Below are positions 41,456 to 46,186 of a DNA stretch of 46,186 nt, in pieces. The notes beneath the pieces were generated by a model. The model saw only the letters and a list, made by a program, of their open reading frames with translations. It ran no database searches and was not told the DNA's origin. This DNA is from Phycisphaerae bacterium (lineage in GTDB: Bacteria; Planctomycetota; Phycisphaerae; Sedimentisphaerales; Anaerobacaceae), in assembly GCA_012744475.1 (NCBI GenBank), contig JAAYBV010000065.1, positions 1 to 46,186 on the forward strand, in the 5' to 3' direction. Position numbers and translations under genes: made by a program. How positions within the stretch are numbered: the stretch's first letter is position 1; each line of letters begins with the position of its first letter.

Positions 41456-41905
41456 ATGTCGTTGATTGACTTGGTACAAGAGAAGATTGTTAAAATTCCG
41501 CTCGTCTCGACCGATAAGGCGGACGTTCTGCGAGAACTCGTTCAGATACTCAAAGACGCCGGTGAGATCGAAGATTACGATGCCGTGCTTCGGGCCATTT
41601 GCGAGCGGGAAGAGAAACTGAGTACCGGACTGGAGAGTGGGATCGCGGTCCCGCACGGAAAGACCGAGGCCGTGTCCACACTGAAGCTGGCGCTGGGCAT
41701 CGCACCGCAGGGGATTGACTTCGCCTCGATCGACCGAAAACCGTCCCAGTTGTTCTTCATGCTGGTGGCACCGCCCAACCAGTCGGGGCCTCACGTGGAA
41801 GCCCTGGCCGAGATCGTCAAGCTGGTCCAGTCGAAGGCGTTCTGCCGGGCCGTCACCGCCGCCAAAGACGCCCACGAGGTCGTCGAGTTGATCAAGGGAG
41901 AATGA
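41456..41905 (+). CDS. PTS EIIA-like domain protein (fructose/PtsN type)
   Basis: A 149-aa single-domain EIIA of the fructose/mannitol/nitrogen-regulatory class. The phosphorylation site is His67 in LESGIAVPHGKTEAV; REEKLSTGLE precedes it, and LFFMLVAPPNQSGPHVEALAEIVKLV is the typical following strand-helix. The length is that of a stand-alone protein. No other PTS component (EI, HPr, EIIB, EIIC) is in the window, so a regulatory role like PtsN fits better than sugar transport (inference). It follows the stress protein after 51 bases with AGGAG upstream, on the same strand as the ATPase genes. Confidence 0.88.
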   Translation: MSLIDLVQEKIVKIPLVSTDKADVLRELVQILKDAGEIEDYDAVLRAICEREEKLSTGLESGIAVPHGKTEAVSTLKLALGIAPQGIDFASIDRKPSQLFFMLVAPPNQSGPHVEALAEIVKLVQSKAFCRAVTAAKDAHEVVELIKGE

Positions 41906-41936
41906 GAAGAAACACGCCCTGCGCAGGAGCGTTCAC

Positions 41937-42000
41937 AGCCTTCGGATTTGTAGCATTCGGGTTTGTTTCGGATTCCGTGCTTCGTGCTTCGGACTTGCAC
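41937..42000. repeat. dispersed T/G-rich intergenic repeat, copy 2
   Basis: TTCGGATTTG, CATTCGGGTTTGTTTCGGATT and related words between the convergent EIIA-like and hemL genes. Shares vocabulary with 13955-14014. The 98-base gap holds no gene. Confidence 0.45.
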
Positions 42001-42003
42001 CCG

Positions 42004-43311
42004 CTAAGGGTGAATGGCAGTCTGGAAGCTCTCGCGGGCGGCCTGGATCGTCCGTTCGATGTCCGAATCGGTGTGCGCCAGCGAGACGAACATCGCCTCA
42101 TAGGCGCTGGGGGCCAGATACACGCCGCGTTCGAGCATCCCGGCGAAAAACCGCTTGAAGCAGGCAATGTCCGTCGTCTGCACGTCGGCGAAGTTGCGCA
42201 CGGGCCGGTCGCAGAAGAACCCGCTGAGGATAGATCCGACACGGTTGATAGTCAGGGGCACGCCGGCCCGGGCCGCAGCATCGGCCAGGCCCGTTTCCAG
42301 CGCCGCCGACAACGATTCCAGCCGCTCGTAACAGCGCGGCCTCGCCAGCAGATCGAGCGTCGCGACCGCCGCGGCCGTCGCAATGGGGTTGCCGCTGAGG
42401 GTCCCAGCCTGGTAGACCTTCCCCGCCGGAGCCAACCGGTCCATGATCCCGGCCCTGCCTCCGAACGCCGCCAGCGGCAGTCCCCCGCCGATGATCTTGC
42501 CCAGGCAAGTCAGGTCGGCATGCACACCGTAGAGTTCCTGCGCGCCGCCGAAGGCGACGCGGAAGCCGGTGATCACCTCGTCAAAGATCAGCAGGGCGCC
42601 GTTCTCGTCACAGAGCCGCCGCAGCGCTGCGAGATAGCCTTCCGCCGGGGAGACTACCCCCATATTGGCGGCGACCGGCTCGACCAGCACAGCGGCGATC
42701 CGGTCTGGATGGTTCTCGAAGGCGGCGGCCACCGCCGCAGCGTCGTTGTATGGCACCACCACGGTCAATTTCGCCAGCGCCTGCGGCACACCCGGACTGG
42801 AGGCCGTGCCGTGCTCGGCCACACCCGAGCCGGCCGCAACCAGAAAGGAATCGCTGTGGCCGTGATAGCAGCCGGCCATCTTGACGATCGTGTCCCGCCC
42901 GGTGAACGCCCGAGCCAGGCGCACGGCGCTCATCACCGCCTCGGTCCCGCTGCTGACGAGCCGGACTTTCTCGATGGAAGCCATCGCATCGACGATCCGC
43001 TCGGCCAGCGCCGTCTCCGCCAGCGTGGGCGCGCCGAAGGAGGTCCCCCTGTCGACCGCCTTGTGAATCGCGGCGATTACGTCTGGATGGGCGTGCCCCA
43101 GAATCATCGGACCCCAGGAGCCCACATAGTCGATATACTCGCGGCCGTCGACGTCAAAGACCCTGGCGCCCCTGGCGGAGGCGATGAAGACCGGTCCGAT
43201 ATCCACGCCGCCAAAGGCGCGGACGGGGGAATTGACCCCTCCGGGCAGGAGCCGGCACGCCGCGGCGTAGGCTGCCTGCGACCGGGCATGTCTGTCGTGC
43301 GTGTCTTTCAT
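42004..43311 (-). CDS. hemL: glutamate-1-semialdehyde 2,1-aminomutase
   Basis: A 435-aa PLP enzyme that makes 5-aminolevulinate for haem synthesis (C5 pathway). Motifs: LLPGGVNSPVRAFGGVD near the N-terminus, SWGPMILGHAHPDV, SSGTEAVMSAVRLAR, GCYHGHSD, FDEVITGFRVAFGGAQE, and the PLP lysine Lys272 in TCLGKIIGGGLPLAAFGGR. Length is typical (E. coli 426). ATG 43311 starts the family N-terminus; 34 upstream in-frame codons are discarded. There is no Shine-Dalgarno sequence, and a promoter candidate sits immediately upstream. Convergent with the EIIA-like gene. Confidence 0.96.
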   Translation of the reverse strand: MKDTHDRHARSQAAYAAACRLLPGGVNSPVRAFGGVDIGPVFIASARGARVFDVDGREYIDYVGSWGPMILGHAHPDVIAAIHKAVDRGTSFGAPTLAETALAERIVDAMASIEKVRLVSSGTEAVMSAVRLARAFTGRDTIVKMAGCYHGHSDSFLVAAGSGVAEHGTASSPGVPQALAKLTVVVPYNDAAAVAAAFENHPDRIAAVLVEPVAANMGVVSPAEGYLAALRRLCDENGALLIFDEVITGFRVAFGGAQELYGVHADLTCLGKIIGGGLPLAAFGGRAGIMDRLAPAGKVYQAGTLSGNPIATAAAVATLDLLARPRCYERLESLSAALETGLADAAARAGVPLTINRVGSILSGFFCDRPVRNFADVQTTDIACFKRFFAGMLERGVYLAPSAYEAMFVSLAHTDSDIERTIQAARESFQTAIHP

Positions 43312-43319
43312 GAGCGTGC

Positions 43320-43348
43320 ATGGTACGCCGATCGCTCGGCGGATGCAA
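43320..43348 (-). promoter_or_regulatory. promoter candidate of hemL
   Basis: On the minus strand: TTGCAT (43348-43343), 17 bases, TACCAT (43325-43320). The -10 box ends nine bases before the hemL ATG, leaving at most a two- or three-base leader. Confidence 0.4.
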
Positions 43349-43418
43349 CCGGCGCGCCGTAATTCGCAGACCGAGCCCCGTTTCCGTGCGTTCGGGAGGA
43401 ACCTGGTGCACATTTTTC

Positions 43419-43447
43419 TTGCAATGAGTGCCCGGTTGCCGTATCTT
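43419..43447 (+). promoter_or_regulatory. promoter of the SurA/PpiD-like gene
   Basis: TTGCAA (43419-43424), 17 bases, TATCTT (43442-43447), in the divergent gap between hemL and the next gene. The leader would be about 54 bases and includes GGAG before the ATG. Confidence 0.45.
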
Positions 43448-43507
43448 TAAGCCCTTTGTGTTTCAATGGATAACAGGCGTATGCGTCCCTAAACCCGGAG
43501 CCGGAAT

Positions 43508-45730
43508 ATGAACTTGGTCAAATGGTTCAGAAAGAATAACAAGAAGGTCATGGCGGTCGTGGTCATCGTGCTGATGGTCGGATTCATCGGCGGCTCGTCG
43601 ATCAACTACATCTTTCAAGGCCATGGCGGTCGGGACAAGGCGGTCGCCTTCTACGGCAAGAACAAGATCAACTACTATGACCGCGAAGAGGCCCGCCAGG
43701 AACTCGAGGTCCTCATGCGATTGGGCGCCTCCCAGGTCTTGCAGGCCCAGGACCTGCGCGGGATCGTCTTGAGCGAGTTGCTGTTTTCCCAGGATCGCGC
43801 CTCGGCCGAGGTGCTCGACTACGCCCGACAGATGATCCAGCGGAACCGCTACCGCGTCGGCGACAAGCAGCTCAGCGAGATCTACGCACGGACGGCGCCG
43901 ACGGACATCTACTGGATTCTGCTGCGAGAAGAAGCCCGAATGGCGGGCATGCACGTCAGCAACGAGGATGTCGGCCGGCTGCTGGCCCAGGTCATTCCGC
44001 AGTTGTTCAACGGTCAGACCTACGCGACGGTGATGCAGGGCATGGTCAACCAGTACGGCAGGCCCGAAAGCTACATCCTGGCCACGTTCGGGAAAGTGCT
44101 GGCCGTGCTCCAGTACGCCGAGACCATCTGCTCGGTCCAGGCAGTCACGGATGCCGAGGTCCGTCATCTGGCCAGCTACGAAAACGAAACAATGAACGCC
44201 GAGTGCGTGCAGATGAAGGCCGCCTACTTCGCCGACAAGAGCGTCACACCGTCGGAGGCCGAACTAACCGCGCAATTCAACCGCTATAAGTCGGTCCTCC
44301 CTGGCGACGCCAACGAGACCAATCCCTATGGCTTCGGGTACAAGCTGCCCGACCGGCTGCAACTGGAGTACATCGCCGTGAAACTGGCGGACGTCTCATC
44401 CATCGTTCCGGCCCCCGCCCAGGAGGAGATCGAGACGTTCTACCGGGACAATCGAACCCGTCTCTTCACCGAGCAGGTCCGGACCGATCCCAACGACCCG
44501 AATTCCGCGACGGTGAACCGGACCAGGGACTTCTCGGAGGTGGCGGTTGAGATCCGTGAGCAGTTGATGCGGCAGAAGATCACGACAAAGGCCGAGCAGA
44601 TCCTGATCGACGTTCGTAACGTGGCGGACGAGAAGCTGACGCCGCTCAACGCGAGGGAGGAGAAACCCAGCGTAGAGGAGTTGAAGAAAGGGGCCGCGGA
44701 TTATCAGAAGATCGCAGAGGACTTCGGCGTCAAATACGGCGTACCCTTGTACTACGGGCGAACCGGGCTGCTCAGCGCGGTGGACCTCCAGAGCGACAAG
44801 TACCTGGGCAGATTGTTCCTGACGGGATACGGAGCAAATCCGGTCCGGCTGGGACAGATCCTGTTTTCCGCAGAGGATTTCGGCGAGCGCGCCGTAACGT
44901 TGATGTCCATTCCGAAAGCCCAGCGGTTCCGGAGCATCGGTCCGGCCCACGACCTCTCGGCCGCCAGCAGTCCAAACCTGTCCGATCAGATCATGACGCT
45001 GGTCCGCATCGTGGAGATCCAGCCGATGGCTTCGCCGGAGAACCTCGACGTAACCTACAGCACTCGGACCCTTCGGGCCGGTGACGCATCGACCGACGAC
45101 GATGACGTCTTCTCTGTGCGGGAAAAGGTGGTGGAGGACCTCAGAAAGCTGGCCGCCTGGGATGCGACCAAGGCCAAGGCCCAGGAGTTCGTCGCGATGG
45201 CCACGAAGGACGGCTGGGACAGCGCCGTGGCCAAGTACAACGAGCTGTACGGAGCCCAGGCCACGGAAGACCCGAACGACCCGAACGTGTTTGAGGTGCA
45301 GTACCTGACGGGCCTGCGGAGGATCTCGGCCGGGCAATTGCAGGTGATCGCGACTCAGGCCGCGAGCAATCCGGCAGCGCCCGAGTACCTCAGACGGCTG
45401 GGGATCGAACGCCGCTTCATGGATCGACTTCACGCCCTTCTGCCGGCCGACAAGGACACCCTCGCCGAGACGCCGCTGGTCATGGAGTTCAAGCCCGACC
45501 AGAGCCTCTACTGCCTCCGCAGCCTGTCGATTCAGCGGCTGAACCAGCAGCAATTCCAGAGCCTGAGGCCCATGCTGCTCAGCCGTCAGGAACATGTGGA
45601 ATCCCAGTCGCTGGCCGTGGTCCATTTCAATCCCGAGAACATTCTCAAACGCATGGACTTCCGGTATGCCGAACAACTCACCCCTGTGATCGACAGTGGG
45701 CCCAGAGAGATGCCGCAGGACCCCGTGTGA
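43508..45730 (+). CDS. SurA/PpiD-like membrane-anchored periplasmic protein
   Basis: A 740-aa protein with one N-terminal membrane anchor (VMAVVVIVLMVGFIGGSSINYIF, residues 14-36) after a basic cytosolic tail (KWFRKNNKK). The following helical region (residues about 50-220, with DREEARQELEVLMRLG, LREEARMAGMHVSNEDVGRLL) resembles the chaperone domain of PpiD/SurA proteins. Later regions (KLPDRLQLEYIAVKLADV, EEIETFYRDNRTRLF, FSEVAVEIREQLMRQK) repeat the pattern seen in this class. A clear parvulin isomerase domain is not evident, so it may be a chaperone only. Placement by architecture; moderate certainty. Ribosome site GGAG, own promoter at 43419. Confidence 0.65.
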   Translation: MNLVKWFRKNNKKVMAVVVIVLMVGFIGGSSINYIFQGHGGRDKAVAFYGKNKINYYDREEARQELEVLMRLGASQVLQAQDLRGIVLSELLFSQDRASAEVLDYARQMIQRNRYRVGDKQLSEIYARTAPTDIYWILLREEARMAGMHVSNEDVGRLLAQVIPQLFNGQTYATVMQGMVNQYGRPESYILATFGKVLAVLQYAETICSVQAVTDAEVRHLASYENETMNAECVQMKAAYFADKSVTPSEAELTAQFNRYKSVLPGDANETNPYGFGYKLPDRLQLEYIAVKLADVSSIVPAPAQEEIETFYRDNRTRLFTEQVRTDPNDPNSATVNRTRDFSEVAVEIREQLMRQKITTKAEQILIDVRNVADEKLTPLNAREEKPSVEELKKGAADYQKIAEDFGVKYGVPLYYGRTGLLSAVDLQSDKYLGRLFLTGYGANPVRLGQILFSAEDFGERAVTLMSIPKAQRFRSIGPAHDLSAASSPNLSDQIMTLVRIVEIQPMASPENLDVTYSTRTLRAGDASTDDDDVFSVREKVVEDLRKLAAWDATKAKAQEFVAMATKDGWDSAVAKYNELYGAQATEDPNDPNVFEVQYLTGLRRISAGQLQVIATQAASNPAAPEYLRRLGIERRFMDRLHALLPADKDTLAETPLVMEFKPDQSLYCLRSLSIQRLNQQQFQSLRPMLLSRQEHVESQSLAVVHFNPENILKRMDFRYAEQLTPVIDSGPREMPQDPV

Positions 45731-46131
45731 TGCCCAGGACCTGGAAAGACAACCACGCTTTGTTCTTGATCGTGATCGGCCTGCTGGCTTGGATCGTTCC
45801 CGGCGGCGGGCACTTCGCGCTGAACCAGCGACGTCGCGCGATCGTCATTCTCGTCACGGTGGTCCTGACGTTTCTCGTCGGGCTGTACGCCGGCTCGATC
45901 GGAGTGATCGACCCGGTGAACGCCAAACCCTGGTACGTGGCCCAACTGATGAATTCGCCGGCGGTCTTCTTCCTTGGACAGATCAGCGCCTCGGGGCAGT
46001 TCCCGGTCTTCGGACGGGCCGGTGAGATCGGCCAGATCTACACAAGCATCGCCGGACTGCTCAATCTGCTGTGCATCGTGAACGCGATCTATACGGCGCA
46101 TCTGGAAGGTCTCAAGGGGGCGCGTGCGTGA
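45730..46131 (+). CDS. small four-helix membrane protein
   Basis: A 133-aa protein with three to four hydrophobic segments (residues about 11-27, 38-58, 77-90, 105-122). The segment AWIVPGGGHFALNQRRRAIVI is like the PGxGHxxxGxxxRG phrase of small TM2-like or DUF6677-like membrane proteins, which is a tentative recognition. ATG 45730 overlaps the stop of the preceding gene (TGATG); GTG 45727 is the alternative. Probably co-transcribed with the SurA/PpiD-like gene. Confidence 0.75.
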   Translation: MPRTWKDNHALFLIVIGLLAWIVPGGGHFALNQRRRAIVILVTVVLTFLVGLYAGSIGVIDPVNAKPWYVAQLMNSPAVFFLGQISASGQFPVFGRAGEIGQIYTSIAGLLNLLCIVNAIYTAHLEGLKGARA

Positions 46132-46132
46132 G

Positions 46133-46186
46133 ATGACGGCACTGACTTGCACTTTGCTGGCCAGCTTCACCACGCCGATGCGGATC
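46133..46186 (+). CDS. start of a further gene, cut by the window end
   Basis: Eighteen codons (MTALTCTLLASFTTPMRI) run open from ATG 46133 to the last base, one base after the preceding stop. The hydrophobic start suggests a membrane or exported protein. Too little is present to name it. Confidence 0.45.
   Translation, partial: MTALTCTLLASFTTPMRI

Noticed and set aside
41918-41927. Palindrome CCTGCGCAGG after the EIIA-like gene as a terminator
   Set aside because: It has no loop and no T-run; too short to form an intrinsic terminator.
7836-42000. A CRISPR array, considered because short repeats recur in intergenic regions
   Set aside because: The repeats are isolated single copies without regular spacing, spacers or cas genes.

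Overview
The window (46.2 kb, GC-rich) reads as bacterial chromosome. The gene content suggests the Planctomycetota, perhaps class Phycisphaerae (Sedimentisphaerales-like): a V/A-type ATPase instead of an F-type operon in this stretch, very large modular secreted proteins (parallel beta-helix plus LamG; discoidin/fibronectin-like modules with the phrase YYWRVDEVN), a SurA/PpiD-like anchored protein, and several unrecognised secreted or membrane proteins between housekeeping genes. The lineage is an inference from content; no rRNA or tRNA gene was seen.

Layout. 1-1694: a complete IS1182-like insertion sequence with 18-bp terminal inverted repeats, its left end exactly at the window edge. 1969-5235: a secreted beta-helix/LamG protein. 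5316-6512 (-): a class I aminotransferase. 6732-9062: hisC, hisB and ispF, with a nested inverted repeat between hisC and hisB. 9203-10105: a small cassette with its own promoter (46-codon ORF, MNT nucleotidyltransferase, HEPN protein; a toxin-antitoxin pair) lying between ispF and cysS. 10133-12751: cysS-ruvC-ruvA. 12831-16279: two secreted proteins of unknown function that separate ruvCA from ruvB (16359-17399).

17435-27119 is a long minus-strand run, read from high to low coordinate: two unknown proteins, purA, uppS, cdsA, phoH, a PgpH-like HD phosphohydrolase, ybeY, a CNNM/CBS protein and recO. It joins cell-envelope lipid synthesis to the widely conserved phoH-pgpH-ybeY-recO neighbourhood. 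27320-28721 (-) holds uppP and pgpA, further envelope lipid enzymes. 28846-31545 (-) is an 899-aa modular secreted protein ending at a strong rho-independent terminator.

32059-40922 is a nine-gene V/A-type ATPase operon in the order H-C-I-K-F-E-A-B-D, followed without a break by a universal stress protein (start overlapping the D stop) and then a PTS EIIA-like protein. This makes an 11-gene transcription unit that ties a rotary ATPase to two signalling-type domains. The K rotor subunit carries a signal-peptide-like leader and is a single hairpin with Glu108. 42004-43311 (-) is hemL. 43508 to the end carries a SurA/PpiD-like protein, a small membrane protein and the first 18 codons of another gene.

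Recurring themes: many 4-bp start/stop overlaps; several genes without a Shine-Dalgarno sequence whose putative -10 box lies 7-10 nt before the ATG (46-codon ORF, ruvB, pgpA, hemL), which suggests leaderless transcripts; and short dispersed intergenic repeats, some inside operons.
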